From: Ehretia macrophylla
Taxonomy: Eukaryota > Streptophyta > Magnoliopsida > Boraginales > Ehretiaceae
Assembly (NCBI GenBank): GCA_037974665.1
Contig: CM075766.1
Coordinates: 51,840,569-51,904,568 of the forward strand
Direction of reading: 5' to 3'
DNA: 64,000 bases
Program-made: the position numbers and the translations under genes
Shown here: positions 22,974 to 34,833 of the stretch, one piece after another
Position numbering within the stretch: the first letter of the stretch is position 1
How the letters are laid out: every line of letters begins with the position of its first letter
The notes under the pieces: generated by a model
The model's database searches: none
What the model was told of the DNA's origin: nothing
Seen by the model: only the letters and a program-made list of their open reading frames with translations

Positions 22974-23999
22974 GGTGGTATCAGAGCTTAGTTAGCTCTA
23001 AGCCGGGACAGGGTCCTCGGCCTGTCGGGTAGTAACCCTTGCGTGTGTGCTTGATTAAGTGTGTGTCTTAAAAGTGTATGCCTGCATGTTTGATTGTGTG
23101 TCTTGTATTGAATGTGTGCACCTATGTGATATAATTATGTGTTACATGCTAAATGTGTGCTAAGTGAAGTAAAATGGCTAGTTATGCATCAAATTGACTT
23201 CGTGAATTATTAATTGCTTGAACTGTTGCTTGTAATGTCTGTATTTGAATGTCTTTGATTGAGTTGTGTTATGCTTGACTTGATTATCGTGCTTGAATGA
23301 CTTTGATGATTACACTGTTTCATAAACTCTTATATAAACATGTTTGCATAATAGTTTAAAACATATATGTGTAAATGTGATATCTTGGCATTCATACATG
23401 TCCCGTTGAAATGGTAAGAAAGACTTCTTCCTCCCCCTAAAGAGAAGTGATTAGCAACAAGCCCTCCAAGTTGTGTGGATTAGCGGGAATGAGAATGTTG
23501 TAAGCGGAGCTCAGTTATTGGGATTTCTTCCAAGGCATTCTTCTACGCTCAGTAGTCAGAAATGAATGGCTTCCTTTGGGATTTCTATATGACCGTTCTC
23601 TCGGTTTTCTTATTGAGTATTCTTCTAGTATTTTCTTGCTGGTATTACTCGGAAGACTTAGTTTGGGATTCTAATCAGCCTTATTATATGGAATTATCTT
23701 CGGTATTTGTACTCTAAATTCTTATTGGTATTTTCTCGCCACTGTTAGTTGGGATTCTATTCTTCTATGGTATTCGTGCCAGCGGGATTCTTATTTGGAT
23801 TTCGAAGTAGCATCTCTATTGGAGCCTTTATTTGGCCTTATTACGTGAGGTTTGCAGGCAATACTACTGGGATTTCTTAATGTATATGGTATTCTTGCTT
23901 AGCAACTGATGACGAGTAATCGGAGTTGGTTTTCAGTTGTTGTGAAGTTCCCTTGTGAAGAATAATTGCGTGGACGCAATTTTTTTTAGGGGGCGAGGA
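22974..23999 (+). other. Interior of element C: primer site, motif-rich non-coding stretch, polypurine tract
   Basis: The primer site TGGTATCAGAGC is at 22976-22987, two bases after the LTR. No long ORF is present. From about 23515 to 23895, short motifs close to GGGATTCTT and GGTATTCTT recur many times. The 3' end holds a palindrome AATTGCGT-GG-ACGCAATT (23964-23981) and then a T-run and AGGGGGCGAGGA polypurine tract before the LTR at 24000. Confidence 0.85.
22976..22987 (+). promoter_or_regulatory. tRNA-Met primer-binding site of element C
   Basis: TGGTATCAGAGC, two bases inside the 5' LTR end. Confidence 0.9.
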
Positions 24000-26410
24000 T
24001 GTGACGCCTGAGATTTTACCGTCCCCATTTTTAAATGTGGCATCTATTAATTGCGCATTAAATTATGTGCTTTACCTGTTGTCTTTCTTGGTCACTATTC
24101 ATTCCATTTTTAAACTGCATTATATTAGTGAATTAGCATTTTTATTAAATCATATTAATTGTTAAAGGAATGGGAAAAATGTGCAATTGAGCTAGGAGCG
24201 ATAGGAGCACTCGTTTAGAAAATGTTTTAATGGTTCAATAAATAGTGTTACGTAACATAACTTAGTAATTTAATTAGCTAGCATATATTCTTCACCTTAG
24301 GCTCGTTTTAAGGTTATCAACGTTCATTTTAGTAGACCACTAAGCACCTAACTTGATCCCATTTAATATATATGCTCATAAAACACCACCTAGCTCATAA
24401 CTTAACAAAACACAAAAAAAAAAGAGAAGATGCAGGAATTACTGTAGCAAATCCGAGAATAGTATAGGAGGAGAATGAGAGGATTTTGCTCATCAAATCT
24501 TCAAGCCAAGCCAAGCCAAGCCTAGAACAAGTAGTTTAGGGTGTTTGCTAGCCTCCCGAGAGTTCCTACGCGCAATTGGTGAGGGTTTTCATGACTTTTT
24601 ATGCATATCTAAAATGTTACATTTTTCTTGATTTGTTGAAAATGTTATCAAATGCTATTGCAAAGCTTATCTATGCTATTATACCTTGTATATAAGTGCT
24701 AGAGAACACATTTGAGCTATTAGTTCGCATTTTAAACGGTTGGAATCGTTATTTGAATTTATGAGGTGAATAGTGACATTTTTTCTAGGGTTTTGTGTAA
24801 TTGCTCGAATTAGCTTGATTTAATACTTCTAATAGATGCCTTAGGTGCTAGTGAAGATAACCTAATAGCCCCGTGCACTTGCATTGCCCTTAAATCGCCT
24901 AAAAATGGAAAATAGCCGACTTTAACTTGGGGCTTTTGGGGTTAATGCGAATCCGGGTGGATTCGGGCTTCAATTTTAGTATCCTTAGGCTACCTAGGTG
25001 CTATAGATGCCTTGATATCCCTTGTTTGAAGCCCGGACAATGGATGTGTAGTTTAAGGGCATACGAGAGAATTTGGGGCTTTCGGGGTAAACGCGGGCAT
25101 TTGAATGAGTTAGAGGGTTGAGAGGGTACCTTGAGGATTAGTTAGAAGGTTGGGAGAGTTTCCTTTGAAAATGAAATCATTAACTTTGGTTTGGAAGAGA
25201 AATAGTTTGTAAAATAAAGGGGTTTAAGTGCAATTTCGGTTGTCTCACACTTCTAAACGCACGGCATGACTTCTTGAGAGTTTATATGTGATATTAAGTT
25301 GATTTGGAGCTTTTGGTATAATCCTATGGTTATTTTGTAATGTCTCTTTGCAAAACTGCATATTTGCTTATATAATTGTTCTATTCTGATTGCATCGAGG
25401 TCAACCTACTTTGTTGATCCTCATATGTGTTAATGCTTATATTATTGCTATTAACTTGCCATCGTTAAGTGCATTGCATAGTGGTTGCGCAACCATAGTG
25501 TCAGGGGCGGATGTGTTGAATATCGGCTGGGCGGCAGAGGGCTTGCCGGTGGATATTCAAACTCCGTACCCTAATCCCTCATTCGCCTGGTCCGGAGATT
25601 GCCAGGGGATGTTGGGTCGTAGGATTATCGGGGTACATCCGGAGTACACCCACTGGAGTGTTTGGGATTATGCCGACTTATCGTGATCGTGCTCGTGGTT
25701 CGTGGATCGTGAATGAAGACCAGTGAAGATTGGTGTATAGGGGTTATGTGAAATGTATCCTTTAAATGTGTGGTTATTTAAGTTTCATTGTTTCTTTAAT
25801 TGTCTAAGTGTTATTGTTGTATAATTGTATTATCTGTTGCATTGCACGCCCCGGGACTATATCCCTCACTGGGCAACAGTGGTTGCTCATACCTCGCTAA
25901 CATGTTTCAAGTGGCGCAGTTGGAGGAGTTGCCCTAGTTGCTGTGTGTTATTCTGAAGTGGCTGTGCCTTCTTGTTTCTATTTGGTATTTGTGTATCTAT
26001 TTTGTGGCCTAAGGGCTTTGTTTATATTGGTTGCTGTAAGAAGTTGAAGGATAGTTGGTTGTAGTGTAGATTTGGGAACCTATATCTTGTAATAACTTAT
26101 GTTTCTGCTCTCAATTACCTTGCATGCTTGGTAGTGAATGTTCTAACTCTAGCCACTAGCATGCTTGTGTGTTTTTGGAACTATAGTATGCTTCAAGGCT
26201 CGGATGGCCTTAATCCTTTGATCTTTAGTTATGAAAAGTTTGTCTTACCTTGTTGTGGCTTTATTGAGTGTTTACAGGTTGTTCAGAATGTCCACAATAC
26301 AGGGGAAACTCTGTCCGTTTTCCCTAAAATTTTGTGCCCGGGGTTTGGAATTGGGTGAGAATAGCATGATAAATAGGAGTCCCGGTCTCGTGAGGGATCG
26401 GGGCGTTACA
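24000..26410 (+). repeat. 3' LTR of element C
   Basis: 2411-bp partner of 20564-22973, TGTGACGCCTGAG to GGGGCGTTACA, with scattered single-base differences. The hairpin copy is at 25870-25889. The GATAC duplication follows at once. Confidence 0.92.
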
Positions 26411-26415
26411 GATAC
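26411..26415. repeat. Target site duplication GATAC, right copy (element C)
   Basis: Exact repeat of 20559-20563. Confidence 0.9.
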
Positions 26416-29400
26416 TATGAACTATTAGTAAGACTGTATAATAGGCATACGAGACCTAACTAACTGGATTTCTAGCAGTGAGTCGATGTTGTTAACCTGA
26501 TTGAATAAGCTCTTGTGATCATATCCCTTGCTGTTACATCAATAGGAGTGAATTTCGCTTATCCATCAACATAAAGGAAAGACTCTGTCTCATGTCAACT
26601 GCTCTTGGTTAGCGGTAAGGGTCCGAAGGAGAAAGAAGTTGAATTCACTCATGGTAGCATAGTCACAAGATGAAGCTGTTCTTGTTCATGCCTCCACTCT
26701 TCTCTTTTCCGAATCCTTGAGTAAGGGCATTAGGATTAAGCCTAAGCGCTGCTATTTCAGCTATTGTCGGCATATCCCAAGCTCAAAGGGAGTGACCCCA
26801 GGAAAGGTAACTCAATAGGAATTCTCTCTATCGCCTTAGTTTGTCTTGACTTTGACTCTTTCCCTGCTTGGGCGGTATCATCTAGGAAGAAAAAGTATTT
26901 GATCACGGAGAAGCGATGAGAAAGCCGATTTTAGGAAGTCAGTGATAGATATGAATCGAATCCCCTATCAAGGTAAGCCCACTGAGACCGAGAATAGTTA
27001 GCAGGCAAGACAGGAGTTGAGTTGGCAGAGATTCGCTCTGGTGAAAAATAATAAAAAAGAACTGTTTGTTATAGTTAAGCCAAGAAAGTCATTGCTAGGA
27101 TTGAAAGACTTGGAAAGATAGAAAGATAAGTCAAGGGGTTCCCTTAGGGGTTTGTAGAGGATTGATTCACTGTGGGCGAGGCCAGCTACACGATCGAAGA
27201 CATCAACTGAGGGTGCATGCATCCAAGCAGCTTCTTATCCGATCATGGAAGCCGATTATCCGACACGGGGCTATTAGACCATTTCCCGGAAGAAAGAAAT
27301 TACACTTGCTTAGGGATAACAGGTAGACTGGATCAAGATTATGGCCTTGATACCACTAAAGGTAGGGCGGATGTTGAATGACCAGAAACCTCATAACCTA
27401 GATAGAAGACTTCGACTACTTCCAAGACTGAGTCATTTCACTCTGTAAACAATAAAAAAAGATAATTCCTCTCCTTATCAATCGAGTTACTTCATACCTT
27501 TTTTCAACTTCATTAAATCAACTTGCCTATTTTTAACACTTTAAAGAAAGTCCATTCCTCTGTCGAGCACCTACCTTCTTTTCCTTTGCAGTCGAGCTGA
27601 ATTCCATTCAGCCTGTCCCTATCGGTCGAGCATCTTCAAACCTTGACGTACCAATCATTCTATTTTCTCTTTCCTGCCTACAACTTCCCTTCCCTATGTT
27701 CAATCATTTTCTTCCTTCCACAGCATCTCAGTTCTCTTCCTTTTGAGGAAGATCCGCCATTAGTTAGAAAATGAATATCCTCTATCGATTCCAAAGTCAT
27801 TGATAGAGTCAAGTAAGATAAGGTTTGCTATGAATCAAGCTTCAAATCTCCTTCTAAGCCTATTGATTCAATTCCTAGCAAGTCTTGTCTCTCTTATTCA
27901 CTTAAAACACAGCCTATGATGATTCCCTTTATCTCTGGTCATTCTCTTCCTTTTCTTTATATATGATGTCACTTCCTTCCTCAACAGCTGATTCAAGGAA
28001 GAAAGCTTATTGGCTTGCTTCCCTCGAACTACCTTCATAAATTACATATGAAATCAATCCAAAATGAAAGAAGATGTAATCTCTAACTCATAAAGATGAA
28101 ATAGTGACCTCTTCTACTCGTTACAAGTCTTCCGCTCGTATAATCAGCAACTACATCAATAAACTAGGAAGCAGAAAGCAAAGGCTCTCTCTCTCTCGCT
28201 GGAGAAGGAAGAAAGATATAGGCTATTTTTATAGTAATAGGAGATCACATAGAAGCCTCCGCTTTTAAATCTCTTGTTTTTTCCTTTTTTGAGGGAAAAC
28301 AAGAAGGTCGGGTTTAGCGAGGGAAGAGTAAGTAGACCAGCACGACACGCACTCGATTGAAGATATAAAAAGATGAGTATTAGGCTGCTGGAACTCAGTA
28401 TTTTAAAGTGCCAGATCGCACTAGATCTGAGGTACAGAAAGATCCTTGCTCACACACCAACAACTATATTATATCGAAAGCAAGATTGACGAAGGCTGAG
28501 GAAGAGCTCGGCGACAAAGAGCTACTTCGTGGATTAAGGTAATGAAGTGTCCCAAAGGTTCAAGTTCTGTTCATGTGGAGGTGTTAGAAGTTACAATATA
28601 TATATATGTCAGATAGGGTTGTTATCGCTCTTGGGGTGGAGGGTCGATTGAGGAGTTTCAGAGCTAAGTATCTAAGACTGTGTTTGCTGAGTCATATAAG
28701 ATATATTTTTAAATAAGTAATAAGTCGGACCTTCCTTATTTAATTTAAGACTAGGACTTGCTCTATGAATACAAGTCCGGTTCAATGCCATCTTAATTCT
28801 TAATATAGAATATGCTCCGGTGCAATACAGGTTTAGCACCTTACCTTTGATTAGAGATTATTATAGAATGTCTTTGTCTTCGGCTGCTGCGGCCAACAAG
28901 GGGGGTTTTTATCAGTCTATCCGTTTTAAACTTAAATAGTAATAAGTTACTCGTCCGGAGCAGTTCTGTGATAGGAGTTGAGAGCTTCAGGCAGGACCAC
29001 ATCCCTAGGCGCACTATAAAAGGGAATGCCCTCTCTTCTCTTAGGTTGTGCTTCGTTGTTGTTCTTAGGCCCTCTTCAAGTGTAATAAAGGAAGAAATGT
29101 AGTTTCCGAGTTAGTGGTTTAAGTTAAATAGCCTTTTTCTGCGGTTCGTATTTCCGGCTCTTGCCTCTCATGAATCTAGGATAAGGAAGCTCCTGAGTGA
29201 GCCCCAAAGAGCGAAGGGCTTGCTGTTCTTCCTTAAGCTTAAGTAGTTCCTTGATGGAGTGAAGACCTGAGTCTTCTATATGAAGTAGAGGCTACCTATA
29301 ACCTACTAAGGTTAAGGTGGATGTCGGATAAAATAAGTCTATATGCGCATCTTTCTTTGTTGTGTGTGAAATGAACTTGTAGTTGTGATTCCTCCTTCTG

Positions 29401-29715
29401 ATTTGAATTTTTTCGGTCATGGTTAGTTTAAAGAGCCAAGCCATCTGTTCTTCGTCAACCTCCGGACCCTCGATTCGATTGTTTTCCAAGAATTTGATCG
29501 ACGGGTATGTAAAACAGCGCTTTGTCCTGTATCTATATAATAAGGCTAAAACAGTGCTGAATGATAAAGCCTTATTCTCATTCCATTTAATTGTGAGGAA
29601 ATACCTCACCTACTCTCTTCCAATTCATTCTAGAAGTGCACTGGTCGCTTTCAAAGTATCTTCAGGATAGAAGAGTTGACGGTGTGTCTTGACAAAAAAT
29701 TCCAGAATAATATAA

Positions 29716-30150
29716 ATGGAAAATAGCCTCATTCTTATCGATACGATTCAAACTTTGTATGAAGGTATTTCATAACAACAAACTCTTTTTGAGAACCATC
29801 AATTGGTTAGTCTCTTACTTCTGAATGTGGATAACCCAGTGAACCTTGTGGTTCCAAATGTGGTTAATCCCGAGGCGATCACCTTATATCATTTTGCTTC
29901 TAGGAGATTGTGAGCCTCAATTGGGGCTAGTATCAGAGTTCTTATGAATAAGCATAACTTTCTGTTGCCCTTGAATTGGACCTATGAGCAATTGGCTGAT
30001 GAAATTATTGGCCAACCTGTTGATTTAGTCCACTTATTTGATATAACGAAGGATATAACAACTTAAGGCTTTGCCAGTCAAGCGTTCCACCAGGTCTTAG
30101 ATTTTCTTCATACGGTGGCTCCGCCTGCGGTAGCAGTCTTAGGAGGTTAG
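29716..30150 (+). pseudogene. Unrecognised reading frame with three in-frame stops
   Basis: A protein-like frame runs from the ATG at 29716 to the TAG at 30148-30150 (145 codons) with internal stops near 29773, 29911 and 30064. Between the stops the translation looks coherent (LVSLLLLNVDNPVNLVVPNV, NKHNFLLPLNWTYEQLADEI, QAFHQVLDFLHTVAPPAVAV), with no frameshift needed. It may be a decayed gene. I do not recognise the family. Confidence 0.35.
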
Positions 30151-30729
30151 TGCTTTCTTTACTTACTTAACTCTCATAACAGAGGGCCCACGTTAAAGAG
30201 ATTGGGCTCACAGAATACTTCAGGGCTGGAGTGAAGAACCACAAAAGTACCTGCGAGAACTACAAATGGTCTGGACTCACTTCCTTGAAAAGAGGGAGAC
30301 AGAGTAATGTAGGCAGCGACCGTTCAAGAAATGTAGTGATTGACAACCTTTTCGGGTAAAAGAATGAAGAGTAGCTAAATGAAAGAAGTGAAGCAATGCA
30401 GTGAAGGGGATCCCCATACGTGATAGGGGAGGCCCTAGAGGGCTAGCATAGTTTGAAATAGTCTGACCCACGAGTCAAAGACACTTTTTCATTGCCTTCC
30501 TTCTTCTTCGATAGCATCAATTAAATGGCACTATTGGAAAAGATGGTCGAATAATCGGCTTCTTGCACACCCCCGTCAAAGAGGGCATTCGATGCATTAA
30601 TGCCATTCATACCAGCCAGGTCTTGCTAACATCGGATTTGTAGCATCAATGCACCTACTCCTCTCTGCATCAATCCGATTCGATAGCATCTAGAGCAGCG
30701 AAAAAGGCAAAAACGGTAAGAGCTCCTTG

Positions 30730-31030
30730 TTGAACAATCGATTATGTAACAACCTCAAGAGTGAATCCTATGTAAATATACCTCAAACTCCCTTTCTAGC
30801 ACATCACCTTTAAGAGGAACTGAAGAGGATAAAGGTGGATCAAATCCACTGCAGTTCTCGCTACTTCACCCCAAAAGGATTTAGGCAGTTTAACATAAGA
30901 GAGTATACACCGAATTATTTCACCAATAGTGCGGTTCATTCTCTCAGCAACTCTATTATGTTGAGGTGTTTTAGGAACTATTTTCTCAAGCCATAATCTC
31001 TTCAATGCTTTAAGGGCTATAAGTAGGTCG
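30730..31030 (-). pseudogene. Ty1/copia integrase fragment
   Basis: The minus strand encodes VPKTPQHNRVAERMNRTIGE and LPKSFWGEVARTAVDLIHL, the region around the catalytic Glu of copia-type integrases (open part 30796-31005). A frameshift follows, after which SSVPLKGDVLER can be read in another frame. There are no LTRs or other pol domains nearby, so it is an isolated relic. Plant mitochondrial genomes are known to carry such nuclear-derived scraps. Confidence 0.82.
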
Positions 31031-32539
31031 TTTGCTACTACTATAAGGACTGCTCGCCTTTATTCGGCTTGACCGGAATAGACTCCCACTCGGACTGACC
31101 GATGGCATTTCTTCCCTGGCCTACCAAGTGAGATATAGAGTGATTACGATTCCCCAACACCAAGGGAAAAGGTTGTGCACTTAGGTGCGCAATTCCAGTC
31201 AATAAAAACCCCGAAAGAAGGTGAAACAATCTGGGCAATTGATGACTCTTATTTGGGAAATTCGATCACTCTATAAGAGTGGAGGCAGAATCATATCTTT
31301 ACATTTGTGAGTCACAGTCAGAGTGCCCACCACCGGACGCCTGTGTTAAGGGCTCATTTCATTGGGCTCCAACTTCTTCACAGTACAAAACTATAGGAGC
31401 GAGTCCAATCTTCCGGATACCTGGCTTATCCATATGATGGCAATGAGAAAGTGTTTCACCTGTCAGCTTATAGAAATCTATCATGTTGATTTGTTTGATT
31501 TGTTGTACCTGTTTAGAGGGTAATCAACTGCTAGTGGGCAAACCAAGGCAAAAAGTGTGTGGCCGGGAGATCCTTTCTCTCACTTCACTACTTCCAAGCC
31601 TTTATCCCATGACCAATGCCTCTGACAGGGCCGTTACGAGAGAGAGAGAGATCAGATGAGGGAGTTGGAGTGGGTTACCTATGATCTCTACCTGACCCTA
31701 TGGAAAAAGGCTCTCTCTTGTACAATAGTAGTGCCTTTACGAAACTAGGCTGAGAAAATGCCAATACTAGGCTGAGCCGAGGAAGAAGCACTCGTACAGT
31801 TATTGTTCGTATCAATAAAAGTATAAATGATGTCATAACAGCAAGAAGGAAAGAAAATGAAGATGATAACTCAGCTGAAGAAAGAGTACCTTTATGGTTC
31901 CCACATCCCAGCAGGCATAGAACGAAGTGACATCACCAATTTCTTTGGAACAATTGGCGAGTGCCACATATGCGTGGCAACAAGCCAAAATTCAGGTTTG
32001 GGTAGATCCAGTTGCGATTCCCCCTCTAGTAAGAATCTCCTACACTAGGGCTTGGTTTAGATCCACGAGATGGCCAAATGCATAGGCATGGCGAACTACA
32101 TGAGATGGTGATACCAATAAGGGATAAACAACAGGAATGAAAACAGACTTGCTTGATCTGGACGGTACAAATGAGACTGGGATATACGACAAGAGGCTCC
32201 GATACGAAGGAGTATAAGAACTGCTTGATTGATAGGCTTAAGCCAACCACAAGGTTTGGGGTTTTAAAACCATGTTTGGAACTAAGGGAGGGTGATAAGT
32301 ACTATTCTTATTATTAGTCATAATAATAAGGGGGGCTAGCAGTCCTATTATCAGATTGAGTGAAGATGCTCATCTTCTTGCTGTTCTGTCCCTTGGTTGT
32401 GCAGACAAAATAGCTGATGCGAGTGATTCAGCTGCTTTTGTTGAGGCAATTGATTTGGCTTTCTCGGCAAATGCATTGGGCCTCTTAGAGTTCCCATGGG
32501 TATTTGCATTTGCCAACTACCACTAATAAGACACTTCTT

Positions 32540-32977
32540 TCATTGCTGTAATTGGAGCCGCTGGTCGAGAAGCCAAGACTTGATGACTTTTGATGCCTGT
32601 CTAATCGAAATAACAACCAGTTCGTAGAGCTCACTTTCGAGGACTCCCATCTGATCAGTTATAAGCCTACCTACTACAACCCCCGGAAGCGATGAAATTA
32701 GACAATGACATATATGAGAGAGAGCGACCAAGCAACGGACAACAGAGAATGTTCTGGCATCTGAGTCGAAGCCTATATTTATCCCCTTGTATGCCTGGAC
32801 TGGGTTTTCAATAGCCCACCTCACGTAGCGAGTCTCTCCTAAACATTTCAATTTGATTCCTTTTCGATTCTTTACTCTGATCGCCTCCGATGCGGAAGGA
32901 TGCCGCCGAAAAGAATGGAACACTATTTTGCTCTGTTGGATGCATTCCTTCGCTAGCAGGGCTTCGACCCATCTCAA
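32540..32977 (-). CDS. Unrecognised 145-codon ORF
   Basis: Open frame on the minus strand with a basic N-terminal half (IRVKNRKGIKLKCLGETRY) and a more hydrophobic C-terminal half (VVRCLVALSHICHCLISSLP). I do not recognise it. It overlaps other open frames on both strands (32808-33005, 32890-33168), so the coding strand itself is uncertain. It may be a non-coding stretch that happens to be stop-poor. Confidence 0.2.
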   Translation of the reverse strand: MRWVEALLAKECIQQSKIVFHSFRRHPSASEAIRVKNRKGIKLKCLGETRYVRWAIENPVQAYKGINIGFDSDARTFSVVRCLVALSHICHCLISSLPGVVVGRLITDQMGVLESELYELVVISIRQASKVIKSWLLDQRLQLQQ

Positions 32978-34833
32978 TTGAAGAGTGTTTGGTCAGTAAT
33001 CTCATACTCTCGACCAGCTCGAACCATTACGTTATCCATGTTCCGGCTCATTCGTATGCTCATCCTATTCATGTCACCAGAACCTGTAATAAACCATCAT
33101 TTCAAACCATCATGTTACAGGGAATCTTTGGATATCAGTTCGAAGGGAGCGCCGAACACCGAAAGTGAAGTAGCTCCTACCTATAGGAGCATCTGCCTTT
33201 TTTGGGAGATCGGGAAGAGGAAATCTGGTATGAGGTCTGAGGTCAACGGTAATATGTCACCCCGCTTTAGCTTTAATGAGAGTACTCTTTCCATTAGGAG
33301 TTTCCCTCAACTGAGCTAGACTACTTCCCTAATGAAACAAATATAGCATAAACGTAAGAACCCAACATAAAGAATATAAAAAATATAAAATTCATATAAC
33401 GAGGTGATAAACGAATTTCAAATATTAGATCGATTCCAGAGGTCAGTCTTCTGTCTGATGAGAATAGGCTCAGGCTCTGTACGGCCATTTTAGTCTTTTT
33501 TTATGGCACGAATCCTATTAAGCGTTAGATAAATTCCGGTCTTAAGCAACATTGGTATAGTCGTCAATCAGTTGGATTACCATTCCATTATTAGTTCTGG
33601 GGTGAAGGACTTCGGCTTCTTTTAAGCAGAAAACATTCCAAGCTCTCTTCTATAGGAAGGAATAACTATCGATGTAGGAAGTCTTTCAAGTAAAGTACAA
33701 TATCGACTTTCATTCCACTTTATCAAACTAGAGTAAGGTAGCGAAGCCAAATATGCATTAGAGAGTCGAATATGCAAGAAAGCCAATAGGCGCTCGTGAT
33801 CTTCCTTGATTTCAAGAATGAGTAGATACTATACCTGTAACAACTTTCTTCAAATAGGCTTTCTTTGAAGGCATAGGTGTCTTTTTATTTTAAAGTAGTC
33901 AGTGCTTTTCCATTTGATTTGCAATCCCCTTTTCTCTAGTTATGCAGTTGATGATCGGCTATGAAAGAACTAATCTACCTTCTATAAATAGAAAGTTGTT
34001 GCTTTCCTCTTATGAGGATTCACAGTTTGAGTAAGTAGGTAACCTAAGTCCAGTCTGATCTGAGGGAAGTAGTCCCCAGTCAGTAACGAGTACACCACTC
34101 TGAGAGCCCAAAAACAAAGATCCCATCCCGTACCCGTAAAGCATAAGAAAAAAGTCTTCTCCTTTTTCAGAGAATGTATAAGCACCCTAGAGTAGAGGAG
34201 GAGGGCCATTTCCTAGCCTAGTTTTAAGCAAAGCAGCACCATCGTAGTCCAGAGCAGTACCTCTCTTTATGGGCTCGAGGCAAGACAAGCAGCCCACTTC
34301 GCTTCCTTTATCTCATTACAAGGAAGGATAGGACCTCGGTCAGTTCCAAGGGTGAAGAAGAAGTGCCATCTGCTTAATCGGAAGAATCCGCTAAAACAAA
34401 GGCTGAGAAAACCAATAGCTTGGCTTTTAAGCCACATCATGCTTTTCAGTTACCGATCAAAATCCATTTGTTTTTCGTTAAGAGACTCTTTTCTCTAATT
34501 CAAGCTTAAATATTGGAGCTAGGGCTTAATTCTATGGGTAAGGTCAAGTTGATAAGCCGCCTACCTTTTTAACTAAGTTACATTACAAAGGGGCCTCTCT
34601 AACTCAAGTTGTTTGTGCCTGCTATTACCTACCATAGAACCTCCATCCCCGAAGCGAAGAAAGAAGATACCTTTATCCTGTGTCGAAGGTTGGGTGTTAA
34701 TTAAAATAACATTATTGAATTATTTGACTTTGCGGATAGACATAAAATAAAAGGGTAAGATTTCCAAAAAGATATTTACATAGGAGAATAAGTTATCACT
34801 CGCGGCTTCCCACTTTTAATTAGAGGGGCAGGG

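Larger units (their letters stand above)
20564..26410 (+). mobile_element. Element C: non-autonomous LTR retrotransposon with non-coding interior
   Basis: Two LTRs of 2410 and 2411 bp flank an interior of only 1026 bp, which has a primer site and polypurine tract but no gag or pol. The whole is bounded by GATAC duplications, so it transposed as a unit. The LTRs differ at roughly 25-30 positions by eye, indicating fairly recent insertion. Its ends resemble the chromovirus elements nearby (same primer site, similar hairpin before the polypurine tract). This suggests mobilisation by a Tekay-type partner. It is comparable to large retrotransposon derivatives, but with an unusually short interior. 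Confidence 0.92.
26416..34833. other. Spacer, probably mitochondrial-derived, with retroelement scraps
   Basis: Continuation of the target DNA of element C. It has the same character as 16426-20558: many short purine and pyrimidine runs, no dense repeats and no long frames. Inside it are a copia integrase scrap (about 30730-31030), a stop-ridden frame (29716-30150) and an unrecognised 145-codon frame (32540-32977). Smaller frames at 26998-27222, 29292-29609, 31041-31238 and 32026-32250 carry no recognisable domain. No tRNA, rRNA or mitochondrial gene exon was recognised. Confidence 0.45.

Noticed and set aside
22691..22991. ORFs of 65-98 codons in the element C LTRs (also 25390-25686 and 26128-26428)
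   Set aside because: Repeated as part of the LTR pair; the 98-codon frame is open in only one LTR copy.
27311..27326. TAGGGATAACAGG, resembling a universal large-subunit rRNA segment or a homing endonuclease site
   Set aside because: Only about 13 bases match and the flanks do not look like rRNA; a chance match is likely.
15354..34833. Possibility that the window is a true mitochondrial genome segment
   Set aside because: LTR elements with exact 5-bp duplications, a long-LTR tandem array and a stop in atp4 fit nuclear DNA; full LTR insertions of this kind are not expected in mitochondria.
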